The position numbers and the translations under genes are program-made. Below the pieces are notes generated by a model. It was not told where the DNA came from. It did no database searches and saw only the letters and a list, made by a program, of their open reading frames with translations. 64,000 nt of DNA. Origin: M3007 sp033764075 (GTDB taxonomy: Bacteria; Bacteroidota; Bacteroidia; Chitinophagales; Saprospiraceae). The first letter of the stretch is position 1; each line of letters opens with the position of its first letter. Positions 8,266-17,422 of this stretch are shown here, piece by piece. The stretch spans positions 62,001 through 126,000 of the forward strand of contig JANRJH010000019.1 in assembly GCA_033764075.1 (NCBI GenBank). The letters run 5' to 3'.

Positions 8266-9300
8266 TTAGGGGATCACCGACGTGAACTGTTTCAAAAAAC
8301 GAACATCGTTTTCAAACAACAGACGAATATCCGGAATGCCGAACAACCGCAACGCCTGTCGTTCGATGCCCATGCCGAAAGCATACCCGCTGTACCGCTC
8401 GGGGTCAATGCCGCAGTTCGCCAAAACCTGGGGGTCTACCATACCGCAGCCCAGTATCTCCAGCCAGCCGGTGCCTTTGGTGAGGCGTTCGTTTTCGGGT
8501 GTGTCGGTGCCCAGCCAGATGTCCATCTCGGCACTGGGCTCGGTGAAAGGGAAAAAGGACGGCCGCAAGCGGATGCGGGGGGCGCCGAACATATCCTGGG
8601 CAAACTGGAAAAGCACCTGCTTCATGTCGGCAAACGACACCCCTTCGTCGATGTACAACCCCTCCACCTGGTGAAATTGCGCGTGGGAGCGGGCCGAGAT
8701 CGTCTCGTTGCGGTACACCCGGCCCGGCGCAATGATGCGGATGGGCGGCTGCCGTTTTTCCATCACCCGGGCCTGCACGGGCGAGGTGTGGGTGCGCAGG
8801 AGCATGCCCGGTGCATCCACAATGTAAAAGGTGTCCTGCATGTCGCGCGCAGGGTGGTCTTCCGGCGTGTTCATGGCCGTGAAATTGTACCAGTCGGATT
8901 CCAGCTCGGGCCCGTCGGCCACCGCAAAACCCATGCGGGCAAAGATGTCCACAATGCGCTGCATGGTGAGGGCTACCGGATGCCGGGCGCCCAGCGGCAA
9001 CGGCTCGCCGGGCGCGGTCAGGTCCAGGCGGCGGGCGGCAGCGGACGCTGCCTGGGCTTCAAATGCCTCGCGCAACGCCTGGAATTTTTGCTCGGCGTCC
9101 TCCTTGAGCCGGTTGATGCGCTGGCCGTATTCCTTCTTGCGTTCATTGGGCACCGTTTTGATGCCCTCCATCAGGGTTTTTACCAGGCCTTTGGAGCCCA
9201 GATAGCGAATGCGAAACTGCTCCAGTGCCTCCGGTGAGGCCGGATGCTCGGCGGCTATGGCGTCAATAGCTTCTTCGACTTGTTCGAATGGGTCGGACAT
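8266..9300 (-). CDS. pheS: Phenylalanyl-tRNA synthetase alpha subunit
   Basis: 344 residues, normal length for the alpha chain of the (alpha-beta)2 class II enzyme charging tRNA-Phe. The N-terminal coiled coil spans about 1-90. The catalytic core shows GPELESDWYNFTAMNTP (about 130-146), motif 2 RVYRNETISARSHAQFHQ (about 194-211) and motif 3 GYAFGMGIERQALRLFGIPD. The beta-subunit gene pheT is not in the window, so the subunits are encoded apart. A PD40/OmpA gene follows with zero spacing. Confidence 0.97.
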   Translation of the reverse strand: MSDPFEQVEEAIDAIAAEHPASPEALEQFRIRYLGSKGLVKTLMEGIKTVPNERKKEYGQRINRLKEDAEQKFQALREAFEAQAASAAARRLDLTAPGEPLPLGARHPVALTMQRIVDIFARMGFAVADGPELESDWYNFTAMNTPEDHPARDMQDTFYIVDAPGMLLRTHTSPVQARVMEKRQPPIRIIAPGRVYRNETISARSHAQFHQVEGLYIDEGVSFADMKQVLFQFAQDMFGAPRIRLRPSFFPFTEPSAEMDIWLGTDTPENERLTKGTGWLEILGCGMVDPQVLANCGIDPERYSGYAFGMGIERQALRLFGIPDIRLLFENDVRFLKQFTSVIP

Positions 9301-9426
9301 GAAATCTTAATTTGCTCCGCAAAGGTCGTAAAAATTGGACAGGATGGGCGGGGTTTTGGATACCAGTTGGTTAGGTTATTGACAGAATGCTCCGGAGTCA
9401 GTCTGACCGACAACTTATTATCGGAC

Positions 9427-10209
9427 TCACATCCCATCCCAATCAAACCATACCCGCGAAAAGTCCCCTTGTTTGAGGTCTTTTTCCCGGATGAAAAAGT
9501 GTCCGACGCCGGTGTCGCCCCACATCAGGTCCATCGGCTGGTCGGAGTCGAGCTGAAAAAGCAGCAGCATGGGATCGTCGGCTTTGCGCGGGTCGTCCTG
9601 GGTGAAATACGCATAACCACCCACCTTGTGCCCCTGGGCGCTCACCGTTTTGTGGTATTCTTCGAGCACGGCCCACTCGTCGGCGCCGAATTGCTGAAAA
9701 AAATCGGGCCCGAAGGTCTGCCAGAACCGGTAATCGGTCACGGGGGCGACCTCCTCTGCCGCCTCGAAGCGCAAGGGGAACGATTGCCCGGGATGGTGGG
9801 GCAGCTCTTCGAACGGGCGATCAACGGGAAAATCGCGGCGCAGGCGGGCGGGATCGGTCAGCACCTCCGGGAAAAACAGCACCCTGAAAAAATCGCCTTT
9901 TGTCTCCTCGTCGAAATTCATGCCGTACAGGTCGTCGTCGTTGATGAAAAAGCTCAACAGGCCTTTTTCCGGAAACCCGGCCAGGGGGGGCATGTCGGCA
10001 AAATTGATCTGGGCCAGGAAAAACAGGGTGCGCCCGTCGGGCCCTTCCGGAAGAGGGGCGCCCAGCGGCAGGTAGGGGTGCCCGCCGACCTTGCTCTCCC
10101 ACAGTTCGGTGGCACGGGCGGGCAGGGGGGTGATGCGGCTGTAGGGCAGGGCCGTCCGGGAAATCTGTTCGCGGAAAGGTTCCAGTGCGGTGGGCAGGGA
10201 GAAAGACAT
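9427..10209 (-). CDS. DUF1963 (YwqG-like) protein
   Basis: About 260 residues. Recognised by the YwqG/DUF1963 pattern: KVGGHPYLP early (about 40-48), LFFLAQINFADMPPL (about 62-76), then GLLSFFINDDDLYGMNF and, near the end, a segment combining LLLFQLDSD with WGDTGVGHFFI. The family is widespread and has no established biochemical role. The start at the ATG 10209 is preferred; the longer reading from 10230 would use a TTG. It lies between pheS and fumarylacetoacetase, all on the minus strand. Confidence 0.85.
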   Translation of the reverse strand: MSFSLPTALEPFREQISRTALPYSRITPLPARATELWESKVGGHPYLPLGAPLPEGPDGRTLFFLAQINFADMPPLAGFPEKGLLSFFINDDDLYGMNFDEETKGDFFRVLFFPEVLTDPARLRRDFPVDRPFEELPHHPGQSFPLRFEAAEEVAPVTDYRFWQTFGPDFFQQFGADEWAVLEEYHKTVSAQGHKVGGYAYFTQDDPRKADDPMLLLFQLDSDQPMDLMWGDTGVGHFFIREKDLKQGDFSRVWFDWDGM

Positions 10210-10256
10210 GGGCGGTTGTTTGTGTACCAATAAATAAGCGCTTTCGACAACGCGGT

Positions 10257-11477
10257 TTATTCCACGATGCGCCCTGTCACCGCTCCGAAGCCTACGCGCA
10301 CGCCGTCTTTTTCTGCCCAGGCCCGCATGGTCACGGCATCCCCGTTCTGGATGAACGTGCGCGTTTGCCCGCCCTTGAGGGCCAGCGGCTTTTGTCCGCC
10401 CCAGGTGAGTTCCAGCAGCGATCCGTAGCTGTCGGGCTCCGGGCCGCTGATGGTGCCGGAAGCCAGGAGGTCGCCCACGCGCACATTGCAGCCGTTCACC
10501 GTGTGGTGGGCCAGCTGCTGGGCCATGGACCAGTACAGGTACCGGGTGTTGGAGCGGCAGATGACGGTTTCATCCTGGCCTTCGGGCTGCAGGGCTACTT
10601 CCAGTTGGAGGTCGTAATTGCCGGATTTGGTTTGCCGGAGGTACGCCAGCGGCGCGGGGTTTTGCTTCGGGCCTTTGACGCGGAAAGGTTTGAGGGCCTC
10701 CAGGGGTACGATCCAGGGCGACATAGAGGAGCCGAAGTTTTTGCCCAGAAAAGGGCCCAGGGGCTGGTACTCCCAGCGCTGGATGTCGCGCGCGCTCCAG
10801 TCGTTGAACAACACGAGCCCGAAGATGTACTCCTCCGCTTTTTCAATGGGGATGGGTTCGCCGAGCACACTGTCCTTGCCGATGATGAATGCCATCTCCA
10901 ACTCGAAATCCATGCTCTGGGAGGGCCCGTAAACGGGGTTTTCTTCTCCCTTGGGCACGCGCTGTCCGTGCGGGCGGCGCAAATCGGTGCCGCTGACCAC
11001 AATGGAGGAGCTGCGGCCGTGGTAGGCTACGGGCAGCCAGCGCCAGTTGGGGAGCAGCGGGTTGTCGGGACGGAACATTGACCCAACATTCGTCGCATGC
11101 TCGATGCTGGAATAAAAATCGGTGTAGTCGCCCACCCGCACGGGCAGGTGCATGCGCACCGTCAGTCGGTCGTGCAGGAGTTGGCCGGCGTTTTCGGGCG
11201 CCCGGGGCTGGGCGAGCCAGTCCGCCACTTTTTTGCGGATGCGGTTGGTGACGGGCTTGCCGAGCGCGATGAAATCGTTGAGCACCGGCTGCTCGAATAT
11301 TTTCTTGAAAAAACGGCGCTTGCCGAACAGTCCCGCCTCGGCGGCCGCGGCCAGATCGAGCACATGGTCGCCCACGGCCACGCCCGCGCGCGGGCGGCCG
11401 TCACCGGGGTCAAAAACCCCAAACGGCAGGTTGTGGATGGAGAAATCGGAATGCGAAGGAATGGATAACCAGGACAT
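10257..11477 (-). CDS. fahA: Fumarylacetoacetase
   Basis: 406 residues. It cleaves fumarylacetoacetate to fumarate and acetoacetate, the last step of tyrosine catabolism via homogentisate. The N-terminal SH3-like domain is followed by the catalytic FAH domain: DYTDFYSSIEHA at 117-128 holds the metal-binding Asp and catalytic His, HGRSSSIVVSG at about 153-163 binds substrate, and DFELEMAFIIG at 190-200 holds acidic metal ligands. LFNDWSARDIQRWEY and the GSSMSPW loop follow. The start codon at 11477-11475 is directly abutted by a heptamer repeat array. No other tyrosine-degradation gene is adjacent. Confidence 0.96.
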   Translation of the reverse strand: MSWLSIPSHSDFSIHNLPFGVFDPGDGRPRAGVAVGDHVLDLAAAAEAGLFGKRRFFKKIFEQPVLNDFIALGKPVTNRIRKKVADWLAQPRAPENAGQLLHDRLTVRMHLPVRVGDYTDFYSSIEHATNVGSMFRPDNPLLPNWRWLPVAYHGRSSSIVVSGTDLRRPHGQRVPKGEENPVYGPSQSMDFELEMAFIIGKDSVLGEPIPIEKAEEYIFGLVLFNDWSARDIQRWEYQPLGPFLGKNFGSSMSPWIVPLEALKPFRVKGPKQNPAPLAYLRQTKSGNYDLQLEVALQPEGQDETVICRSNTRYLYWSMAQQLAHHTVNGCNVRVGDLLASGTISGPEPDSYGSLLELTWGGQKPLALKGGQTRTFIQNGDAVTMRAWAEKDGVRVGFGAVTGRIVE

Positions 11478-11512
11478 GCGAATGCGGAATGTGGAATGTG
11501 GAATGCGGAATG
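11478..11512. repeat. Heptamer array abutting the fahA start codon
   Basis: Five 7-bp units of the form (G/C/T)GGAATG occupy the bases immediately upstream of the fahA ATG with no gap. The reverse complement of the same heptamer (CCGCATT) recurs at 53085-53105, where it ends at the malQ stop codon. Confidence 0.85.
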
Positions 11513-11590
11513 CCGCAAAAATGCAAATAAATGTTCGGTTCTACTCAATATTACCATGTGTTGGGGGCTTATCGATCTGATTGCCTCGCC

Positions 11591-12027
11591 GTTTTCTTTT
11601 TTGCTTGATGGCACGCGGATTTGACGGATCGCTGCGCGAACGCGGATAAAACGGATTTTTCCGCCCGCTGCGACACCTCTGCGACACCTCAGCGATTCCA
11701 CTGCGCCCCTCTGTGGTTTATTTAAAAAGGTGTTTGCCTCAAGTATTTTTGCCGGGAAATGCAAAAATTCGAGGTATCCGTTTTCTTTTTTGCTTGATGG
11801 CACGCGGATTTGACGGATCGCTGCGCGAACGCGGATAAAACGGATTTTTCCGCCCGCTGCGACACCGCTGAGTCACCGCTGCGACACCTCTGCGATTCCT
11901 CTGCGATTCCACTGCGCCCCTCTGTGGTTTATTTAAAAAGGTGTTTGCCTCAAATATTATTGCAAGCAACTGAAAAAATCCGCGCTTTCCGCGTTCGCGC
12001 AGCAATCCGTCAAATCCGCGTGCCATC
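11591..12027. repeat. Compound dispersed-repeat block filling a 620-bp intergenic region
   Basis: The 11478-12097 gap holds no convincing gene. A unit starting GTTTTCTTTTTTGCTTGATG is present twice, at 11591 and 11780 (offset 189). Each copy contains the 54-bp element starting GATGGCACGCGG (11607-11660 and 11796-11849), a stretch of GCGACACCTCT-like repeats that differ in number, and CTCTGTGGTTTATTTAAAAAGG. A reverse-oriented copy of the 54-bp element closes the block at about 11973-12027. Relatives occur at 39000-39119 and 60462-60581, and the TGTGGTTTATT part recalls 44120-44290. Confidence 0.88.
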
Positions 12028-12097
12028 GCAAGAAACCGAAAATGAATACTTGGTTCCGAAGCTTTTTCAAACTAATTTGGCAGCGACAAAAGAACAG

Positions 12098-12847
12098 ATG
12101 GATGTAAAAAAAACGCAGCGAGGCGAAATGCTGGATCCCGGGCGCCTGTTGCCGCCGAGCATGCGCCCCCAGAAAATCGGGCGCAAGGTTTTTCGGGTCA
12201 AGTTGTTCTACGCGCTGGCGCTGCCGCTGGCGGCGGGTAATGTCATTTATGCCGGTCTGATGACTTTTTCCATTGTGGTGACCAACATCACCAGTTTGTT
12301 GCCGGAGCTGGCGACCGACCTGTATGAGGGCGACTGGGCCACCGCCGGGGCCATTTTTGCCCTCCTGTTCGCCTTTTTCATGGGCGGGTTTGCCTCCGGC
12401 TTTTTTGTCGAGCAGGAGAAACAGCGGCACTGGCGCTATTTTCACCTGCTGCCCCTGTTGTTTGTGGTCGGATTTTTTGTGTACGCGGGCTTGTCCACAC
12501 CGGAGTCCATTGCCCGCGACAGCGCCTTGGCCCCTGCCGGCATGTTTTTCAGCGTAGGGGTGCTCAACAGCATGGTGGGCCTGCGCATCTCCTCGCTGCT
12601 CAAGGCCAGCCAGATCACGGGGGTGGTGAACGAACTGGGAGTAGACCTGGCCGAAATCCTGCACGCGCGGGGCGAGGCCCGGCGGGTCATCAAAAGGGAG
12701 GCTTTTCTACGGTTCGTGACCATGCTCAGCTTTGTGGCCGGCGCCATGCTGAGCGTGGCCCTCTTTCCGCAATGGCGCCTGCAGGTGTTCCTGATCCCGG
12801 CAGCGATCGTCATGGTGGTGGTGATCCACGACCTGGTGCGGTTTTGA
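12098..12847 (+). CDS. DUF1275 (YoaK-like) membrane protein
   Basis: About 250 residues from the ATG at 12098 (an ATG at 12128 is also possible). It has six or so hydrophobic segments. The first carries the family pattern with AGNVIYAGLMTF then TNITSLLPELA, and later segments include FFSVGVLNSMVGLRI and the closing IPAAIVMVVVIHDLVRF. YoaK/DUF1275 proteins are inner-membrane proteins of unknown transport function. Reading frames extending further upstream translate the dispersed repeat block and are therefore not believed. Confidence 0.85.
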   Translation: MDVKKTQRGEMLDPGRLLPPSMRPQKIGRKVFRVKLFYALALPLAAGNVIYAGLMTFSIVVTNITSLLPELATDLYEGDWATAGAIFALLFAFFMGGFASGFFVEQEKQRHWRYFHLLPLLFVVGFFVYAGLSTPESIARDSALAPAGMFFSVGVLNSMVGLRISSLLKASQITGVVNELGVDLAEILHARGEARRVIKREAFLRFVTMLSFVAGAMLSVALFPQWRLQVFLIPAAIVMVVVIHDLVRF

Positions 12848-12936
12848 ACGTCTTTGCCCGGACAGTCGACGTCACTTTTGCCTGTCCGGCGCACCCATTG
12901 GGCGGTTCATGCGTTTCAAAAAACAAAAACAACAAC

Positions 12937-13377
12937 ATGAAAGTACTGCCTTTTCTTTTCAGCGCCCTGTTTGCCGTCTTTACCCTTTTTGCGCAGGCGC
13001 AGGAACGCCACAACGTGGACAAAAACGGCGTCATCCTTAAGGGCTACGACCCCGTCGCCTATTTTACCGAGCAAAAAGCCGTCAAAGGTTCCGCGGAACT
13101 GACCTACACCCACCGGGGCGACGTGTACCAGTTCTCCTCGGCAGCCAACCGCGAGGCGTTCAAGTCAGACCCGGACAAGTATGCGCCCCTGTTCGGCGGC
13201 TATTGCGGCTACGCCGTTTCGCAAGGCTACACCTACGATATCGACCCCCGCCAGTTCACCTTCGCCGACGGGCGCCTGGTGCTGCAATACAACGCCTCGG
13301 CGCTGGCGTCGTGGAAAAAAGACCCGAAAAGCCTGGAGAAGGCTAAGGGGAATTGGGAACGGCTGAAGAAAAAGTGA
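12937..13377 (+). CDS. Secreted YHS-domain protein
   Basis: 146 residues. A signal peptide (MKVLPFLFSALFAVFTLFAQAQ) precedes a YHS domain, recognised by GYDPVAYF (about 35-42), the FSSAANREAFKSDPDKYAP segment and GGYCGYAVSQG (about 87-97). YHS domains are linked to metal or redox handling, often with copper-transporting proteins, but the role here is unknown. The gene lies 89 bases after the DUF1275 gene and is convergent with mqnC; a dispersed palindrome occupies the 41-base gap between them. Confidence 0.88.
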   Translation: MKVLPFLFSALFAVFTLFAQAQERHNVDKNGVILKGYDPVAYFTEQKAVKGSAELTYTHRGDVYQFSSAANREAFKSDPDKYAPLFGGYCGYAVSQGYTYDIDPRQFTFADGRLVLQYNASALASWKKDPKSLEKAKGNWERLKKK

Positions 13378-13382
13378 TGGAT

Positions 13383-13418
13383 AAATTCGTCCTACGAATA
13401 TACTCGTAGGACGAATTT
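13383..13418. terminator. Dispersed palindrome, copy 3, between convergent genes (likely terminator)
   Basis: AAATTCGTCCTACGAATA and its near-complement form a 36-bp palindrome with one mismatched pair near the centre. It starts six bases after the YHS stop and ends one base before the mqnC stop. With T-runs on both sides it would work as a bidirectional terminator. It is a copy of the palindromes at 2045, 2124 and 34894. Confidence 0.7.
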
Positions 13419-14585
13419 TCAATCCACAATCAACCCCGCCGTTTCCAGCACCTGCTGGCGCATATGTCCGGGCAGCTCCCGGTACCGGTACTGCTGATCG
13501 CGCAATTGCGGCACAAACCCGGCCTCGCGGATGGCCTGCTGGATGCCGTCGGACGTGAAGCGGAAGCGGGCGCCGGCGGCCGACACCACGTTTTCCTCGA
13601 TCATGATGCTGCCGAAGTCGTTGGCGCCGGCGTGCAGGCACACCTGGGCCACCTGCTTGCCCACCGTCAGCCAGGAGGCCTGGATGTTGACGACGTTGGG
13701 CAGCATGATGCGGCTCAGGGCGATCATGCGCACGTACTCGTCGCCGGTGACGGCGTTGCGGGCGCGTTTAATTTTTTTGAGGATGGTGTCCTCGTCCTGA
13801 AACGGCCAGGGGATAAAGGCCAGAAATCCGTTGGCGTCGGCCGGTTTTTCGCTTTGCACCTGGCGGATGGCGGCGAAGTGCTCCATGCGCTCCAGGTTGG
13901 TTTCGATGTGCCCGAACATCATGGTGGCCGAGGTGGTGAGGCCGAGCCGGTGGGCGGCGCGCATCACGTCGAGCCACTCCTCCCCGCCGCATTTTCCTTT
14001 GGAGATGAGCCGGCGCACCCGGTCGCTGAGGATTTCGGCGCCTGCCCCGGGCAGGGAGTCCAGCCCGGCTTCTTTCAGGGCCTTGAGCACGTCGTAGTGG
14101 CTCATGCGCTCCAGTTTGCTGATGTGCGCTATTTCCGGCGGGCCCAGTGCGTGCAACTTCAGGTTGGGGTACAGGTTTTTGAGCGCGCGGAACAGGTCGG
14201 CATAAAAGACCAGCCCGAGGTCGGGGTGGTGCCCGCCCTGGAGCAGCAGTTGCTCTCCGCCGAGGGCAAACATTTCCTCGATTTTCTCTTTGTACTCGTC
14301 GATGGTGGTGATGTACGCCTCCTCATGCCCCGGCCTGCGGTAAAAATTGCAGAATTTGCAGTTGGCGATGCAGACATTGGTGGTGTTGGAATTCCGGTCG
14401 ATGATCCAGGTTACGACGTTTCCGGGAACGTGTTGCTGCCGCAAAGCGTTTCCTGCGTACATCAGGTCGGCCGTCGGTGCATTTTCCAGCAAAAAAACGC
14501 CCTCTTCGGGGCTGAGCCATTCGCGGCGCAGCGCCCGGTGCAACAGATCGGCGACATCCGCCGTGGTGTTATGTGTTGGAGACAT
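13419..14585 (-). CDS. mqnC: Cyclic dehypoxanthinyl futalosine synthase (radical SAM)
   Basis: 388 residues. It catalyses cyclisation of dehypoxanthinyl futalosine in the futalosine pathway to menaquinone. The radical SAM cysteines are in CIANCKFC at 72-79. Other family hallmarks are LLLQGGHHPDLGL (about 115-127), LPGAGAEILSDRVR (about 177-190) and TSATMMFGHIET (about 220-231). The sister enzyme MqnE has different sequence around the cluster, so MqnC is the better call. No other mqn gene is adjacent. Confidence 0.93.
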   Translation of the reverse strand: MSPTHNTTADVADLLHRALRREWLSPEEGVFLLENAPTADLMYAGNALRQQHVPGNVVTWIIDRNSNTTNVCIANCKFCNFYRRPGHEEAYITTIDEYKEKIEEMFALGGEQLLLQGGHHPDLGLVFYADLFRALKNLYPNLKLHALGPPEIAHISKLERMSHYDVLKALKEAGLDSLPGAGAEILSDRVRRLISKGKCGGEEWLDVMRAAHRLGLTTSATMMFGHIETNLERMEHFAAIRQVQSEKPADANGFLAFIPWPFQDEDTILKKIKRARNAVTGDEYVRMIALSRIMLPNVVNIQASWLTVGKQVAQVCLHAGANDFGSIMIEENVVSAAGARFRFTSDGIQQAIREAGFVPQLRDQQYRYRELPGHMRQQVLETAGLIVD

Positions 14586-14649
14586 CCGCTGTGTCGATAT
14601 TTTTTCCGAAACAACAAATCGGGGCGCATCAAAGTTTTAATACTTCTTC

Positions 14650-16062
14650 ATGAACAAGTCAACAACAGCCCAAAGAACCCGCTCCTGGGTTAGCCTGCTG
14701 CGCCGGGCCATTCGGGGCGACGAGCAGGACTTTACCACCGGCAGCATCGACCGGGCCATCGTGCTGCTGTCGGTGCCGATGATCCTGGAAATGGCGATGG
14801 AGTCTATGTTCGCTGTGGTCGACGCCTTTTTTGTCGCCCGCGTGGGTGTAGCGGCGGTGGCCACCGTGGGGCTCACGGAGTCGATGCTCACGGTGGTGTA
14901 CTCGCTGGCCATTGGCCTGAGCTCGGCGGCCTCGGCCATGGTGTCGAGGCGGATCGGGGAGGGCAAGCGCGACGCCGCCGCCCGCGCCGGCGCCCAGACG
15001 ATCCTCCTGGCGCTGGCGCTATCCGCGCTGCTGGCGGTGCCCGGTTACCTGTTTGCCGACGACATTTTGGGCCTCATGAGCAACGACCCGAGCGTGGTGG
15101 CCCAGGGTGCGCCCTACACCCGTTTGATGTTCGGCGCCAACCTGCCGATTCTGCTGCTGTGGATGCTCAACGGCATTTTCCGCGGCGCCGGGGACGCCGC
15201 CACCGCCATGCGTGCGCTGTGGCTGGCCAACGGCATCAACATCGTGCTCGATCCGCTGCTAATCTTCGGCTGGGGGCCGTTCCCCGAACTCGGCGTGCTG
15301 GGCGCCGGCCTGGCCACCACCATCGGCCGGAGCGTGGGTGTCGCATACCAGTTGTGGCACCTCTTCGGGGTAGGGCGCATCATCAAGCTCAAGCCGGCGC
15401 ACTTTGTACCCAGCGCCCGGCTGCTGAACCGCCTGACCCGCATCGCTGCCGGCGGCGCCGGACAGTACCTGATCGCTTCCGCCAGCTGGATATTCATGAT
15501 CTCCATACTGGGGCAACTGGGCAAGGACGTTACTGCGGGGTACACCATCGCCATCCGCATCATGCTGTTCACCATCCTGCCGGCCTGGGGCATGGCCAAT
15601 GCCGCAGCCACCCTGGTGGGCCAAAACCTGGGCGCCGCCCTGCCCGGGCGCGCCGAGCAGGCTGCCTGGCGGGCGGGTTACTTCAACGTGGTGTTCATGC
15701 TGATGGTCAGCGCAACCTACCTGATGGCTGCGCCCTTTTTTATGCGCCTGTTCACGACCGAACCGGAGGTGATCGCGTCCGGGGCGCTCGCCCTGCGCAT
15801 CGTGGCCGGCGGGTACGTGTTTTATGGCTGGGGCATGATCATGGCCCAGGCGCTCAACGGCGCCGGCGACACGCGCACGCCCACCTTGCTGAATTTTATT
15901 TTTTTCTGGCTCATCGAAATGCCGCTGGGCTGGCTGCTCGCGCTGCACTGGGGTTGGGGCGAAACCGGCGTATATTGGAGCATCGTTTTGGCAGAGTCGG
16001 GCCTCGCCGTCGCCGCCACCTGGGTGTTCTCCCGGGGACGATGGAAATTGACTGAAGTATAA
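14650..16062 (+). CDS. MATE family efflux transporter
   Basis: 470 residues with about 12 hydrophobic segments arranged as two homologous halves, the architecture of MATE (MOP superfamily) cation-coupled drug or metabolite exporters of the inner membrane. Characteristic stretches are VPMILEMAMESMFAVVDAFF in the first helix and, near the C-terminus, QALNGAGDTRTPT, the family's loop motif. The substrate is not deducible. It is divergent from mqnC and starts 64 bases away from it. Confidence 0.93.
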   Translation: MNKSTTAQRTRSWVSLLRRAIRGDEQDFTTGSIDRAIVLLSVPMILEMAMESMFAVVDAFFVARVGVAAVATVGLTESMLTVVYSLAIGLSSAASAMVSRRIGEGKRDAAARAGAQTILLALALSALLAVPGYLFADDILGLMSNDPSVVAQGAPYTRLMFGANLPILLLWMLNGIFRGAGDAATAMRALWLANGINIVLDPLLIFGWGPFPELGVLGAGLATTIGRSVGVAYQLWHLFGVGRIIKLKPAHFVPSARLLNRLTRIAAGGAGQYLIASASWIFMISILGQLGKDVTAGYTIAIRIMLFTILPAWGMANAAATLVGQNLGAALPGRAEQAAWRAGYFNVVFMLMVSATYLMAAPFFMRLFTTEPEVIASGALALRIVAGGYVFYGWGMIMAQALNGAGDTRTPTLLNFIFFWLIEMPLGWLLALHWGWGETGVYWSIVLAESGLAVAATWVFSRGRWKLTEV

Positions 16063-16084
16063 TGACAGGCAACTGCCGTAAAAA

Positions 16085-16471
16085 ATGCAGACTAACACCC
16101 AAACCATGAACAGCATGATTAAAATGTACCTCCTGGCTGCCGCCGCTTTTGTGCTTGCCGGTCCGGCTTGCGCCCCCGACAAGCCCGCCGACAAGTACGC
16201 AAGCATCGCCGATGCCTATTGCGAATGCACCGGAAAGCTGGCGGACATGAACAGACAGATGGCCGTTCAGGCAAACGACTCCACCGCCGTGCTCAACCTG
16301 CAAGCCATTGAGGCGGAGTTTCTCAACGTGCAGTCCTGTGCGTCTTCCCTCGTGGCGCGATACGGAAAACTGAACACAGAGGAGCAAAAAACCGTTCTGA
16401 CTCACGTCGCCACTCGCTGCCCGGACCTCGGTACCCAGCCGGAATTGTTGCGGGAGCTGCTGGGGCAATAA
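16085..16471 (+). CDS. Small cysteine-containing lipoprotein, unknown function
   Basis: 128 residues from ATG 16085, or 121 from ATG 16106, which gives a more typical signal peptide (MNSMIKMYLLAAAAFVLAGPAC). The AGPAC motif fits a lipobox. The mature part is helical with Cys in AYCECTG, QSCASS and TRCPDL, so disulfides in the periplasm are plausible. No family is recognised. It lies 22 bases after the MATE gene and 18 bases before the TIGR01777 gene on the same strand, suggesting one transcript. Confidence 0.65.
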   Translation: MQTNTQTMNSMIKMYLLAAAAFVLAGPACAPDKPADKYASIADAYCECTGKLADMNRQMAVQANDSTAVLNLQAIEAEFLNVQSCASSLVARYGKLNTEEQKTVLTHVATRCPDLGTQPELLRELLGQ

Positions 16472-16489
16472 CGGACAACCAATACGCTT

Positions 16490-17407
16490 ATGCCTGTTTT
16501 TCTCATCGCCGGCGGTACCGGCCTGATCGGCGCCCGGCTGACCGACCTGCTGCGCAACACCGGCCATGCGGTGCGCATCCTGTCGCGCCAACCCAAAGGC
16601 CCCGGACAATACGCCTGGGACCCTGCCACCGGCCGTTGCGACGCCGCAGCGCTCGAAGGGGTCGACTACCTCATCAACCTCGCCGGTGCCGGCATTGCCG
16701 ACCGGCGCTGGACGCCGGCCCGCAAACAGGAGATTCGCGACAGCCGCGTGAACGCCGCCGCCACCCTCGCCCGGGCGCTGCGCGACACCGGCGTCCGCCC
16801 CCGGGCCTATGTAGGTGCTTCGGCCATCGGCATATACGGCAATACCGGCGAACAATGGAACCGGGAAGCCGACCCGCCCGGCGCCGAGGGCTTTATGCCG
16901 CCGGTGTCTGTCGACTGGGAAAACAGCCACCGGGCGGTGGCGGATCTGGGCGTGCGCACCGTCGTTCCCCGCATCGGCATCGTGCTGAGTCGCGAAGGCG
17001 GCGCGCTGCCCGAAATGGAAAAACCCGTCCACTTTGGCCTGGGCGCCTACTTCGCCGACGGCCGCGCCTGGTACTCGTGGATACACATTGACGACCTGTG
17101 CCGTATGCTCCTGTTCGCGCTCGAAAACGAACACCTGGCCGGCGTGTACAACGCCGTGGCGCCCCACCCGGCGCGCAACATAGACCTGGTGAAGGCCATC
17201 GCCCGGGCCATGGGCAAAACAGCCCTGTTTGCCCCGGCCCCGGCATTTGCCCTTCGCCTCCTGCTGGGCGAAATGGCCGACGTGGTGCTGAACAGCAACC
17301 GGGTGTCGGCCGATAAAATCCTGGAAGCCGGCTTTACCTTTTCTTTTCCGGAACTGGAAGCAGCTCTCCGGAATATTTATTCCGGGATGGCGGCCAACCC
17401 GGCCTGA
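16490..17407 (+). CDS. TIGR01777 family NAD(P)-binding epimerase-like protein
   Basis: 305 residues. The extended SDR Rossmann motif GGTGLIG lies at 8-14, followed by the TIGR01777 hallmark segments GVDYLINLAGAGIADRRWTP (about 60-79), the R-E-I-R-D-S-R-V run, and VGASAIGIYGNTGE (about 107-120). This family (E. coli YfcH, human SDR39U1) has no firmly assigned substrate. The C-terminal DUF1731-like tail ends with SFPELEAALRNIY. It is closely followed by the T9SS plug gene. Confidence 0.92.
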   Translation: MPVFLIAGGTGLIGARLTDLLRNTGHAVRILSRQPKGPGQYAWDPATGRCDAAALEGVDYLINLAGAGIADRRWTPARKQEIRDSRVNAAATLARALRDTGVRPRAYVGASAIGIYGNTGEQWNREADPPGAEGFMPPVSVDWENSHRAVADLGVRTVVPRIGIVLSREGGALPEMEKPVHFGLGAYFADGRAWYSWIHIDDLCRMLLFALENEHLAGVYNAVAPHPARNIDLVKAIARAMGKTALFAPAPAFALRLLLGEMADVVLNSNRVSADKILEAGFTFSFPELEAALRNIYSGMAANPA

Positions 17408-17422
17408 AAAAATCCGTCAACC

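Noticed and set aside
7525..9237. 570-codon open frame on the plus strand
   Set aside because: Antisense of the PD40/OmpA gene and pheS, crossing their junction.
9301..9426. Possible small gene or RNA between pheS and the YwqG-like gene
   Set aside because: The 126-base gap shows no tRNA-like fold, no conserved frame and no strong hairpin.
11810..12097. Longer N-terminus for the DUF1275 protein
   Set aside because: It translates the compound repeat block; membrane-protein similarity begins after 12128.
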